Origin: Isoptericola jiangsuensis
Lineage (GTDB): Bacteria > Actinomycetota > Actinomycetes > Actinomycetales > Cellulomonadaceae
Reading direction: 5' to 3'
DNA: 64,000 bases
Assembly (NCBI RefSeq): GCF_002563715.1
Contig: NZ_PDJJ01000001.1
Coordinates: 2,542,001 to 2,606,000 of the forward strand
Shown: positions 16,487 to 25,077 of the stretch, one piece after another
How the letters are laid out: every line of letters starts with the position of its first letter
Numbering within the stretch: the first letter of the stretch is position 1
The notes under the pieces: generated by a model
Databases searched by the model: none
What the model was told of the DNA's origin: nothing
What the model saw: only the letters and a program-made list of their open reading frames with translations
Program-made: the position numbers and the translations under genes

Positions 16487-17401
16487 TCACCAGGGGCCGC
16501 CGGGCTCCAGGTCGTGCACGTGCGTACCCCGGTCCACCACGACGACGGCCAGCGCGCCGGGCCCGACGTGCGCACCCAGCACCGCGCTGACGGGCGACAC
16601 GACCGGCCGCGTACCCACGCGCTCGGCGAGCTGCGCGGCGACCTCGTCGGCCCGCTCGGGCGCGCCCAGATGGTGCACGGCCAGCGCCGGACGGGCCGCC
16701 CGGCCCGCCTGCTCCACCGCCAGGTCCACCAGCCGTGCCATCGCGGCCTTGCGGGTACGGACCCGCTGCACGAGGTCGACGCGGCCGTCCACCAGCCCGA
16801 GCAGAGGACGCACCCCCAGCGCGGTGCCGAGCGCCGCCGCGGGCGCGGACAGCCGGCCGCCGCGGCGCAGGTGGTCCAGGGAGTCCACGAGGAAGAACGC
16901 GCTCGCGGAGTCCGCGACCTCCTGCGCGCGGCGCGCCACGTGCTCCGTGTCGCACCCGGCCGCCGCGCACCGCGACGCCTCCAGCGCCGCGAAGCCGAGC
17001 GCCATCGCCGCGCTGCGGGAGTCCACGACCCGCACCGGCAGCATCGCACGCTGACCGGCCCGCGCCGCGGAGTCGACCGTGCCCGACAGGGCGCTCGACA
17101 GGTGCACCGACACCACCGAGCGGGCGCCGCCCGCGACCAGCCCGCGGAACGCCCGCGTGAACTCCTCCGTCGCGGGCTGCGACGTCGTCAGCCGCTCGCC
17201 CCGGGCGATCCGGTCCGCGACGTCCTCGGGCGTGATGTCGACGCCCTCGCGGCGCTCGCCGTCGGACGTCACGACGTGCAGGGGCACGACGAGCGGTCCG
17301 GCGGCCGGGTCGTCGAGGACGCCGGCCTCGACGAGGTCGGCAGGGTCGGGGAGGCAGGCCGTCGAGTCGGTGACGACTCGCACTGCAGGTTCGTCGCGCA
17401 T
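16487..17401 (-). CDS. DegV family fatty-acid-binding protein
   Basis: A 304-residue DegV protein. Members bind a fatty acid between two domains, and in Firmicutes (FakB) they present it to a kinase. Visible landmarks are VRVVTDSTACLP at the N-terminus, LTTSQPATEEF, VHLSSALSGTVDSA and VDSRSAAMALG, matching the lipid-binding DegV fold. No FakA-like kinase is in the window, so a role in fatty-acid activation is not shown. The start ATG 17401 is preceded by a TAGACT hexamer 10 nt upstream. It lies 26 nt downstream of glgP on the same strand. Confidence 0.88.
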   Translation of the reverse strand: MRDEPAVRVVTDSTACLPDPADLVEAGVLDDPAAGPLVVPLHVVTSDGERREGVDITPEDVADRIARGERLTTSQPATEEFTRAFRGLVAGGARSVVSVHLSSALSGTVDSAARAGQRAMLPVRVVDSRSAAMALGFAALEASRCAAAGCDTEHVARRAQEVADSASAFFLVDSLDHLRRGGRLSAPAAALGTALGVRPLLGLVDGRVDLVQRVRTRKAAMARLVDLAVEQAGRAARPALAVHHLGAPERADEVAAQLAERVGTRPVVSPVSAVLGAHVGPGALAVVVVDRGTHVHDLEPGGPW

Positions 17402-17427
17402 GTCGCAGGCGAGTCTAGCCGCGCGCC

Positions 17428-19902
17428 TCAGTCGGCCAGCGGCTCCGCGTGCCAGATGCGGTCCAGGTAGTCGCGCATCGAGCGGTCCGAGGAGAAGAAC
17501 CCGCTGCGGGCGACGTTGAGCACCGCGGAGCGGCTCCACGCCTCCGGGTCGCGGTAGGCCGCCTCCACCCGGTCCTGGGCGTCGAGGTACGCCTGGAAGT
17601 CCGCCAGCACCATGAACCGGTCCTCGCCGAGCAGGTTGGACACGACCGGCTCGAACACGGACCGGTCGCCGCCGGAGAACTCGCCGCGCGCCACCAGGTC
17701 GAGGGCCCGCCGCAGGACGGGGTTCTCCTCGTAGTAGGCGGACGGCCGGTAGCCGGTCTCCGCGATGGCGGCGGCCTCCGGCTCGGTGAGCCCGAACAGG
17801 AAGAAGTTGTCGTCGCCGACGAGCTGGCGGATCTCGACGTTCGCGCCGTCGTCCGTGCCGATCGTCAGGGCGCCGTTGAGCGCGAACTTCATGTTGCCCG
17901 TGCCGGACGCCTCCTTGCCCGCCAGGGAGATCTGCTCGGACAGGTCCGCGGCGGGGATGAGGGTCTCGGCGACCGTGACGTCGTAGTTCGCGGGGAACGC
18001 GACGCGCAGCACCTGCGAGGCGACCGGGTGGGAGTTCACCACCGCACCCACGTGGTTGATGAGCGCGATGATCTCCTTCGCCATGACGTACCCCGGGGCC
18101 GCCTTCGCCCCGAACACGACCGTGCGCGGCACCACCTCCGCGACGTCCAGCTCACCGGAGACGATCCGGTCGTACAACGAGATCACGTGCAGGATCTTCA
18201 GGGTCTGGCGCTTGTACTCGTGCAGGCGCTTGACCATGACGTCGAGCATCGTGTCGGTGGGGATCTCGATGCCGTCGCGGCGCTCCAGCAGCTCGACGAG
18301 CCGCTGCTTGTTCGCGGCCTTGACGTCACGGAACCGGCGCCGGAACTCGGGGTCGTCCGCGAACGGCTCCAGCTCGCGCAGACGGTCGAGGTCGGTGACC
18401 CAGCCGTCGCCGATCGCCTCGGTGACCAGCGCCGACAGGCCGGGGTTCGCGAGCCGCACGAACCGGCGCGGGGTCACGCCGTTGGTGACGTTGGTGAACT
18501 TCTCCGGCCACAGCCGCGCGAAGTCCGCGAGCACCTTGTCCCGCAACAGCTGCGAGTGCAGCTCGGCCACACCGTTGACCCTCGTGCCCGCGACGGTGGC
18601 CAGGTGCGCCATCCGCACCGCACGGAACGGGTGCTCCGCGATGATCGACATGCGACGCACCAGCAGCTCGTCGTCGCCGTACGTCGCGCGCACCTCGTCG
18701 AGGAACTCGTCGTTGATCCGGTAGATGATCTCCAGGTGGCGCGGCAGGAGCCGGCCCAGCAGCTCGACCGGCCACACCTCCAGCGCCTCCGGCAGCAGCG
18801 TGTGGCACGTGTAGGCGAAGCAGCGCCGGGTGACCTCCCACGCCTCCTCCCACGCGAAGCCCTGCTCGTCCACGAGGATGCGCATCAGCTCCGGCACGGC
18901 GATCACCGGGTGGGTGTCGTTGAGCTGGAAGCAGATCCGCTCGTGCAGCCGGTGCAGGTCGAAGCCCTCGGGCAGGAGCTGGTCGATGAAGTCGCGCAGC
19001 GAGCACGCCACGAAGAAGTACTGCTGCTGCAGGCGCAGCTCCTTGCCCTGCGGCGTGGAGTCCTCCGGGTAGAGCACCTTGGAGATGTTCTCCGCGAACG
19101 TCTGCGCACGCACCGCCTCGGCGTAGTCGCCGTAGTTGAAGATCTTCAGGTCGAACGCGTGCGTCGCCCGCGCGCTCCACAGCCGCAGCGTGTTGACGCG
19201 GCCGTTGCGGTAGCCCGGCACCATGTAGTTGTAGGGCACGCCGAGCACCTGCCAGCCCGGCACCCAGCGGGACCGCTCGACGGCGTCGTCGCCCTCGCCC
19301 TCGGTGTACTTCTCCGTATGACCGCCGAACGACACGGTCACCTCGTGCTCGGGGTGCGCGAACTCCCACGGCGAGCCGTTGTCCAGCCAGTGGTCCGGCT
19401 CCTCCACCTGGCGGCCGTCGACGAACGTCTGCCGGAAGATCCCGTACTCGTACCGGATGCCGTACCCGATCGCCGGGACCGACATCGTGGCGAGGGAGTC
19501 GATGAAGCAGGCCGCGAGCCGCCCGAGCCCGCCGTTGCCCAGACCCGGCTCGACCTCCGCCTGACGCAGCTCGTCCAGGTCCAGGCCGAGCGACGCCATC
19601 GCCTCGGCCGCGATCTCCTCCAGGTCCGCGGCGAGCAGCGCGTTGTCGAGCTGGCGTCCCAGCAGGAACTCCGCCGACAGGTACGCCACGGCCTTCGGCT
19701 GCCGCCGGTAGTGGGCCGTCGTCGTCTCCATCCAGCGCGCCATGAGGTAGTGGCGCACCGTGCGGGCCAGAGCCAGGTAGGTGTCGTTCGTGCTCGCCCG
19801 CTCCAGGACCGTGCCCTGGGTGAAGTTGAGCTCCCGCAGGAACTCCCGGACGAAGCCCTCGACGGAGTGCTCGGGGCTGGTGATGAGCGGAGTGTCGGTC
19901 AC
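17428..19902 (-). CDS. glgP: Glycogen/alpha-glucan phosphorylase
   Basis: Glycogen phosphorylase (GT35) releases glucose-1-phosphate from alpha-1,4-glucans and is a cytosolic PLP enzyme. It shows YLSAEFLLGRQLDNAL, GNGGLGRLAACF, the long C-terminal Rossmann domain, and the PLP-lysine motif EASGTGNMKFALNGALTIG near residue 670. The frame opens at GTG 19920. GTG 19902 is preferred because TAGGGT lies 7 nt upstream of it, the leaderless-type spacing seen at many starts here. That gives 824 residues, a normal family length. Confidence 0.94.
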   Translation of the reverse strand: MTDTPLITSPEHSVEGFVREFLRELNFTQGTVLERASTNDTYLALARTVRHYLMARWMETTTAHYRRQPKAVAYLSAEFLLGRQLDNALLAADLEEIAAEAMASLGLDLDELRQAEVEPGLGNGGLGRLAACFIDSLATMSVPAIGYGIRYEYGIFRQTFVDGRQVEEPDHWLDNGSPWEFAHPEHEVTVSFGGHTEKYTEGEGDDAVERSRWVPGWQVLGVPYNYMVPGYRNGRVNTLRLWSARATHAFDLKIFNYGDYAEAVRAQTFAENISKVLYPEDSTPQGKELRLQQQYFFVACSLRDFIDQLLPEGFDLHRLHERICFQLNDTHPVIAVPELMRILVDEQGFAWEEAWEVTRRCFAYTCHTLLPEALEVWPVELLGRLLPRHLEIIYRINDEFLDEVRATYGDDELLVRRMSIIAEHPFRAVRMAHLATVAGTRVNGVAELHSQLLRDKVLADFARLWPEKFTNVTNGVTPRRFVRLANPGLSALVTEAIGDGWVTDLDRLRELEPFADDPEFRRRFRDVKAANKQRLVELLERRDGIEIPTDTMLDVMVKRLHEYKRQTLKILHVISLYDRIVSGELDVAEVVPRTVVFGAKAAPGYVMAKEIIALINHVGAVVNSHPVASQVLRVAFPANYDVTVAETLIPAADLSEQISLAGKEASGTGNMKFALNGALTIGTDDGANVEIRQLVGDDNFFLFGLTEPEAAAIAETGYRPSAYYEENPVLRRALDLVARGEFSGGDRSVFEPVVSNLLGEDRFMVLADFQAYLDAQDRVEAAYRDPEAWSRSAVLNVARSGFFSSDRSMRDYLDRIWHAEPLAD

Positions 19903-19909
19903 ACTCGTG

Positions 19910-19915
19910 ACCCTA
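19910..19915 (-). promoter_or_regulatory. Leaderless-type -10 element (TAGGGT)
   Basis: Read on the minus strand, TAGGGT is 7 nt before GTG 19902. It supports that start over GTG 19920. Confidence 0.4.
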
Positions 19916-20030
19916 CTCACCGCACCCGCCGCTGTCGTCGCGTGCCCGCGGCCGACCCCGAACGGTCACACGGCCGTAGCGCGACGGACACGTCGGCCCG
20001 AGGACGAGGGACGGCCCGACCCCCGGACCG

Positions 20031-20059
20031 GTGACAGCCGGGCCGGGGGCCGGTATGGT
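20031..20059 (+). promoter_or_regulatory. Sigma-70-like promoter for the secreted protein gene
   Basis: -35 GTGACA (20031-20036), 17-bp spacer, -10 TATGGT (20054-20059). It lies 36 bp before GTG 20096, which has GGAG upstream. Confidence 0.55.
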
Positions 20060-20095
20060 CCGGTTCGTCCCCCCCACCCCAGCCCGGGAGCCACC

Positions 20096-20893
20096 GTGAC
20101 GTCGCCTGTCACCCCCGTCCGTCGTCGCCTGGTCGCGGCCCTGCTCGGGGTCGCCGTCGTGCTGTCCGGCCTCGTCGTCGCGCCCGCCCAGGCGGCCGAC
20201 ACCACGCCACCCACCGCCCCGAAGATCACCGTCGACCGCTGGCTCCCCGCCAAGTCCAGCCGGTTCTCAGGGCTGTGGGCGTGGTACCCGCGGGCCACGT
20301 GGACCGCCTCCCGCGACGCCGGACGGATCGCCGCCTACCAGGTGCAGAGGCGCACCACCGGCGAGTTCGCCTCGCTGTCGCCGTGGGCGACGATCGGCCG
20401 GACGTGGCGGTCACCGGACACGCGGAGCGTGAAGACCCAGGTGTACGCGGGTGCCCAGGTCTGCCTGCGGGTCCGCGCCCGAGACGCCGCCGGGAACGTC
20501 GGCCCGTGGTCGCCGCGGCGGTGCACGACCGCACCGATCACCCCCATGGTGGGCATCGACCCCTATCCGGCGTTCGTCACCAACGACGGGCCGTTCACCC
20601 ACGACTACGCCGTGGTCTCGACGCGCCTCGACGACTTCATCACTCGCAGCCGCCACCGGTTCGAGGACGTCCGCGGCGTCCGGGTCAAGGTGCGCACCGG
20701 CCCGGACGCGGGCCGGATGAAGGTGTACGTCGGCAAGCACTACCTCGGCACGGTGAACGCCCGGTCGGACCACCAGGGCTGGCACTCCCGGAAGATCCTG
20801 GTCCCCGCGGACGAGGCCGGCTCGGGTCGGATCCGCTTCGTGCCGGTCACCAGGGCGCCGGTGCACCTCCGGTTCGTCTGGGCGATCCGCTGA
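20096..20893 (+). CDS. Secreted protein with fibronectin type III-like region
   Basis: A 265-residue predicted secreted protein. The Sec-type signal peptide has a basic PVRRR start, a hydrophobic core and a likely cleavage after AQAA (about residue 33). The next 100 residues resemble a fibronectin type III fold, with the common DTTPPTAP opening and RVRARDAAGNVGPWS. The C-terminal 130 residues have a beta-rich pattern (VRVKVRTGPDAGRMKVYVGK) that I do not recognise. No catalytic motif is visible. It converges on jetC with only 15 bp between the stop codons, occupying the place where a jetD gene would be expected. Confidence 0.7.
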   Translation: MTSPVTPVRRRLVAALLGVAVVLSGLVVAPAQAADTTPPTAPKITVDRWLPAKSSRFSGLWAWYPRATWTASRDAGRIAAYQVQRRTTGEFASLSPWATIGRTWRSPDTRSVKTQVYAGAQVCLRVRARDAAGNVGPWSPRRCTTAPITPMVGIDPYPAFVTNDGPFTHDYAVVSTRLDDFITRSRHRFEDVRGVRVKVRTGPDAGRMKVYVGKHYLGTVNARSDHQGWHSRKILVPADEAGSGRIRFVPVTRAPVHLRFVWAIR

Positions 20894-20908
20894 CGGCCGA
20901 CCGGCCTG

Positions 20909-23900
20909 TCAGGCCCCGACGAGGGTGACGGGCCGCGACCGGCCGCCGGAATCCTTGATGACCTGGACGACGACGTCGGCGTGCGGCTCCAGCGCGCTCA
21001 CCTTGTCGAGCGGTGCGCCGACGACGAGCTGGAACCCGAGGCCCCGCCAGGCGCCGACGGCGCGGCCCGCGAACCGGGCGTCGGCCTTGATGAACGCCTC
21101 GTCGAGGAACACCGGCGCGTAGCGGGGACGCTCGGCACCGGCGTCGCCGAGCTGGTAGCGCAGCGCCGCACCGACGATGAACGCGACGAGCTCCTGCGAC
21201 TCGCCCCCGGACTTGCCGGAGATGTGGTCGTAGACGCTGACGTGGTTCCCCGCGAGGTCGACGCACTCGGCGCTGATGCGCACGTGGTCGCGCACGTCGA
21301 CCAGGCGCCGCCGTTCGGCGCTGTCGGGTCGGATGCGGTCGATGAGCCGTGCCATGCGCGCGTAGCGGCGCTCGTGCTCGGAGATCGGCACGTCCCCGGC
21401 GGGCGTGGTGGCGAGCTCGCGGAGCTGGCGCCGGAACGAGGCGACGTCCTGCCCCTCCACCGGGGTGGCGGTGATGCGCAGCCGGTGCTCGCCGTCGCGG
21501 AACGGGAGCTCGGCGAGGATCGTGTTGACGGGCTCCATGCGGTCGCGGATCTCCGCGACGGCCTGCGCGATGCCGTTGTTGAGACGCGTGAGCTGGTCGC
21601 CGGACATCTGCCGCAGGTGCGCGGACCACTTGTCGCGCAGCCGGTAGAGCTGGGCGTACTCCAGCTCCTCGAAGATGCGCAGGTGGTCGGCGAACGCGGC
21701 GTCGGGGTCGGTGGACCGGTTCGGGTCGGGCCAGGCGTCGTCGAACCGCTCGAACAGGGTGCGCAGCGCCGTGCGGGCGGCACGCTCGGCCTCCTCGGCG
21801 GCGTCGCGCTCGTGGCGCAGCTCCCGCTCGACGGCGGCGACGGCGGTCACGAGGTCGGCCAGCCCCGCGCCCTCGACGGACGCACCCGACCACCCCACCT
21901 TCGCCATGAGGTCCGCGAGGTGCCGCTCCTGCGCGGGCGTGGGCGCGATGCCGTCGTCGTCCGCGGCGTCCACGGCGTCGGCGACCTGGTCGACCTGGTC
22001 GGTGATCTGCTCCCACGCGCCGGCGAGCTCCGTGACCCGGTTCTGCGAGGCGGCACGCTCCCGGAACAGCTCCTCGAGCCGCGCCTTGAGCTGGTCCTCG
22101 TCGGCCTTGAGCGCCCGCAGCACGTCCGAGCCCGCCACGAGGGACTCCAGGCGGCCGCGCCGCTCGTCCAGGCGGGACCGGGCCCCGGCCACGTCGACAT
22201 CGTCCCACTCGACGCGCAGCGCCTGGCTGTACGCGACGAACTGGTCGGCCTCGCCGCGCTGGGCCAGCCGCGCACCCGCGAGCGCCTCCCCGGCGAGCCG
22301 CAGCTCGGTGCGCGCCGCCTCGACGTCGTCGCCGAGCACCTGGAGACGCCGGTGGTTGCTGAAGCCGAGCACCGACGCGCGGCGCCGACCGCCGTGCGCG
22401 CCCCTGCGCCCCTCGGATGTCTGACCCGCGCGGGTGAGCGCCAGGTCGTGGCGGGACAGCTCGACGGCGTCGTCCACGCACACGTACGCGAACCGCTCGG
22501 CGAGCCGGTCGGCGAGCCAGCCGCCGAACGGTCCCGCCTTGACCTCCAGGCGGCCGCCGAGCAGCGACCGGTCGGTCTCCTCGTGCAGCGGCAGGCCCGT
22601 GGTGACGCCCTCGAAGCGGACGCGGACGGGCAGGTCCAGCCCGTCGATCGCGGCCCGGAACGCCGCCAGCCGGGCGTCGTCCACCAGCACGGTGAGCGCG
22701 AACCCGCCGAGCGCGAGGCCGATCGCGTCGCGCCACGGCTCGTACTCGCCGCGCACCTCCAGCAGCTCGCCGACGAACGGCAGGTCGTCGGGCGACATCC
22801 CGGCGGCGGCCGCCATCGCGACGCGCGCCTCGTGCAGCTCGCGCGGCACGTTGCCGCGCCGCTCGCGCAGCGACGCCTCCTCGCGCTCCAGGTCGGCGAC
22901 GGCACGCTCCGCGGCCTTGAGCCGGGCGCTCGCCTCGACCACGGCCTCCGACCGGGAGTCGACCAGGGCCTCGCGGTCGTCGCGGTAGCGGCGGGCGTCG
23001 GCGTGCAGGCGGTCCAGGTCGCGGCGCGTGGCGACCTCCCGCTCCAGCGGGGCGAGGTGGCCCTCGAGCTCGGCGCGGGCGCGCCGGGTGGTGGCGAGCC
23101 GGTGCTCGGCGTCGTGCACGTCACGCTCGGCCGCCTCGATGGCGTCGCCGCCGTTGCGGCGCTGGTCGGCACGGACCTGCTCCAGCTCGCCCTCGGCGGC
23201 GCTGATGCGCTCCTCGGCGACGGCCACCCGCTCGGCCGCGGCCTTGTGCTGGGTGCGGTTGCGGGTCTCCGCGTCCCGCAGCAGGTCCAGCCGGGTGCGG
23301 TCCCGCCACGCGGTGAACGGCGTCGGGGCGCCGTCCGCGGCCCCGTCCAGGCCGAGGTCGTCGACGGCACGGCGCGCGGCCGCGGCCGAGTCGATGGCGG
23401 CGCGGTGCTCCGTCAGGGGGCGCAGCACGTCGACCTGCTTCTGCGCGGTCTCCATCTCGTCGCGCACCTGGGAGAGCTCGTCGAAGTGCTCGACGACGCG
23501 CTCCGCGACGCGGATCGTCTCCGGCTCCTCCAGCACGAGCGCCTTGTACAGGGCGTCCACGGTGGTGATCTGCTGCCCCGCCTGGATCCGGCCGAGGAGC
23601 TGCATCGCCTTGTCGCCGTCACCGGCGGCGCCGATGCCGAGCGCCGCGTGCAGCCGGGCGGCGAACGCCTTGTCCGTGTCGAACACGGCCGTCACCCCGG
23701 CGGCCGTGAGGCCCGGACGGGCGAACCGCTGCGCCGCGAGCGGTTCCAGGGCGTGCAGGTCGAAGTCGTCGTCGACCACCGCCCGCACCGCCACCACCGC
23801 GTCGGTGCGCTGCACCCCGCGGGGCACGTACCAGGCGCGCAGGGCCGTCAGTCGCTCCCCCGCCTGCGACGACCACGTCATCGCCACGGCCGCCCACGTG

Positions 23901-24307
23901 TCCGACGACTCGCCGCGCAGCACGCGGTCCTTCGCGGTGGCCGACCCCGGCGTGCGCTGCTCGTCCAGCTTGCCGCGCACGTACGACAGGACGTTGCGCT
24001 GCTCCTGACCGCGCGCCCGCCCGCTCGTCGCGCCGTTCGACGCCCCGTTGAAGGGGGTCGTGTGGCTCATCATGAGGGCGATGTAGGCGTCCAGCAGGGT
24101 CGACTTGCCGGACCCGGAGGCGCCCGTGAGCAGCGTCGTCGTCGCGGCGAACCGGATCTCGTGGTGCCCGTGGTAGCCGCCCCAGTTGACGAGCTGCATC
24201 GAGCGGGCCGTCCACTGGCGGCCGTCGGACGCCGTCGGGATCAGCCCGAACAGCGACTGCTGCATACGCGGGGCGTCGGTGCTGGTGGCGCTGGTCGTCA
24301 CGGTCAC
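20909..24307 (-). CDS. jetC: JetC/MksB-like SMC ATPase of a Wadjet-type system
   Basis: A 1132-residue SMC/MukB-like ATPase, the motor of Wadjet/MksBEFG complexes that recognise and remove circular plasmids. Walker A is GASGSGKST (about 62-70), following ATTTLL. Long alternating charged helices form the coiled-coil arms (about 230-900) with a central hinge-like region. The C-terminal head carries the signature KSGGESQE (about 1032-1039) and Walker B PVFLDEAF (about 1065-1072). All nucleotide motifs look intact. The start GTG overlaps the jetB stop (GTGA). No jetD (DUF3322/DUF2220) gene follows. Confidence 0.92.
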   Translation of the reverse strand: MTVTTSATSTDAPRMQQSLFGLIPTASDGRQWTARSMQLVNWGGYHGHHEIRFAATTTLLTGASGSGKSTLLDAYIALMMSHTTPFNGASNGATSGRARGQEQRNVLSYVRGKLDEQRTPGSATAKDRVLRGESSDTWAAVAMTWSSQAGERLTALRAWYVPRGVQRTDAVVAVRAVVDDDFDLHALEPLAAQRFARPGLTAAGVTAVFDTDKAFAARLHAALGIGAAGDGDKAMQLLGRIQAGQQITTVDALYKALVLEEPETIRVAERVVEHFDELSQVRDEMETAQKQVDVLRPLTEHRAAIDSAAAARRAVDDLGLDGAADGAPTPFTAWRDRTRLDLLRDAETRNRTQHKAAAERVAVAEERISAAEGELEQVRADQRRNGGDAIEAAERDVHDAEHRLATTRRARAELEGHLAPLEREVATRRDLDRLHADARRYRDDREALVDSRSEAVVEASARLKAAERAVADLEREEASLRERRGNVPRELHEARVAMAAAAGMSPDDLPFVGELLEVRGEYEPWRDAIGLALGGFALTVLVDDARLAAFRAAIDGLDLPVRVRFEGVTTGLPLHEETDRSLLGGRLEVKAGPFGGWLADRLAERFAYVCVDDAVELSRHDLALTRAGQTSEGRRGAHGGRRRASVLGFSNHRRLQVLGDDVEAARTELRLAGEALAGARLAQRGEADQFVAYSQALRVEWDDVDVAGARSRLDERRGRLESLVAGSDVLRALKADEDQLKARLEELFRERAASQNRVTELAGAWEQITDQVDQVADAVDAADDDGIAPTPAQERHLADLMAKVGWSGASVEGAGLADLVTAVAAVERELRHERDAAEEAERAARTALRTLFERFDDAWPDPNRSTDPDAAFADHLRIFEELEYAQLYRLRDKWSAHLRQMSGDQLTRLNNGIAQAVAEIRDRMEPVNTILAELPFRDGEHRLRITATPVEGQDVASFRRQLRELATTPAGDVPISEHERRYARMARLIDRIRPDSAERRRLVDVRDHVRISAECVDLAGNHVSVYDHISGKSGGESQELVAFIVGAALRYQLGDAGAERPRYAPVFLDEAFIKADARFAGRAVGAWRGLGFQLVVGAPLDKVSALEPHADVVVQVIKDSGGRSRPVTLVGA

Positions 24308-25077
24308 GCGCTGGTCTCCTCGTCCTCGTCCACGGCCTCGGTGTCCGCCCCGGCGTCGGGCCCGGCGTCGGTCGCCGCGCCGCCGTCGCGCAGCCACGCC
24401 GTGAGCTCGCGCAGCCGCTCCACCGGCAGCAGGATCTCCACGACCGGCTCGACCCGGTAGCGGCCCGTCGCGACCTCGGTGAGCACGTGCTCGCGCACCA
24501 GGGTCGCCACCGCGTTGTCGATCTCGCGGCGCCGCGCGGCGAGGTTCGTCTCGTCCTGCGCGAGGAACCCGGACGCGTAGTCGACGAGCTCCTCGGCGTC
24601 CAGCAGCGCCGTCCGCTCGCCCGCGCCCTGCTCCTGGCGGAACCGGTTGCGGGCCAGCAGCATGAGCAGCGTCTCCACGCGCTTGTACGGCTCGTCCTTG
24701 AGCAGCACCGGCACGCTCAGACCGTCCTCGCGCACCTGCCGCTTGTACGCGATCTCGTAGTCGCGGTCCACGACCAGCTCCACGAACAGGTCGTGGCAGC
24801 GCGACGCCAGCACGTTCTGGTGCGCCAGCAGCGCCTTCCACTCCGCCGGGTGCGCCGCCGCCGACACGTACCGGCGCTGCAGCACCAGCGCGAGCGCCCG
24901 CCGCGCCGGGAAGGGCAGCACGCCGGTGTCGCCGGCGAACAGCGCCTCGACGTCGTCCTCCATCGGCCGGGCCGCGACGAACCCGTCCGTCGGCACCTGG
25001 GGCACGTCCGGGGCGACGGGCGACGACGTCGCGTCGTCGACGGCGGGGGTGGCGTCGGTCTCGACGACGTCGGTCAT
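24304..25077 (-). CDS. jetB: JetB/MksE-like DUF4194 subunit
   Basis: A 257-residue DUF4194 protein, the kite-type (MukE/MksE-like) subunit of Wadjet. A disordered acidic N-terminus (about 50 residues, rich in D, V, P and T) precedes the winged-helix core. That core is identified by ALALVLQRRYVSA, RDYEIAYKRQVRED, VLLKDEPYKRVETLLMLLAR and LAQDETNLAARRREIDNAV. An acidic tail closes the protein. The start ATG overlaps the jetA stop (ATGA) and its stop overlaps the jetC start, giving fixed stoichiometric coupling. The family bridges the kleisin-like JetA and the JetC head. Confidence 0.9.
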   Translation of the reverse strand: MTDVVETDATPAVDDATSSPVAPDVPQVPTDGFVAARPMEDDVEALFAGDTGVLPFPARRALALVLQRRYVSAAAHPAEWKALLAHQNVLASRCHDLFVELVVDRDYEIAYKRQVREDGLSVPVLLKDEPYKRVETLLMLLARNRFRQEQGAGERTALLDAEELVDYASGFLAQDETNLAARRREIDNAVATLVREHVLTEVATGRYRVEPVVEILLPVERLRELTAWLRDGGAATDAGPDAGADTEAVDEDEETSA

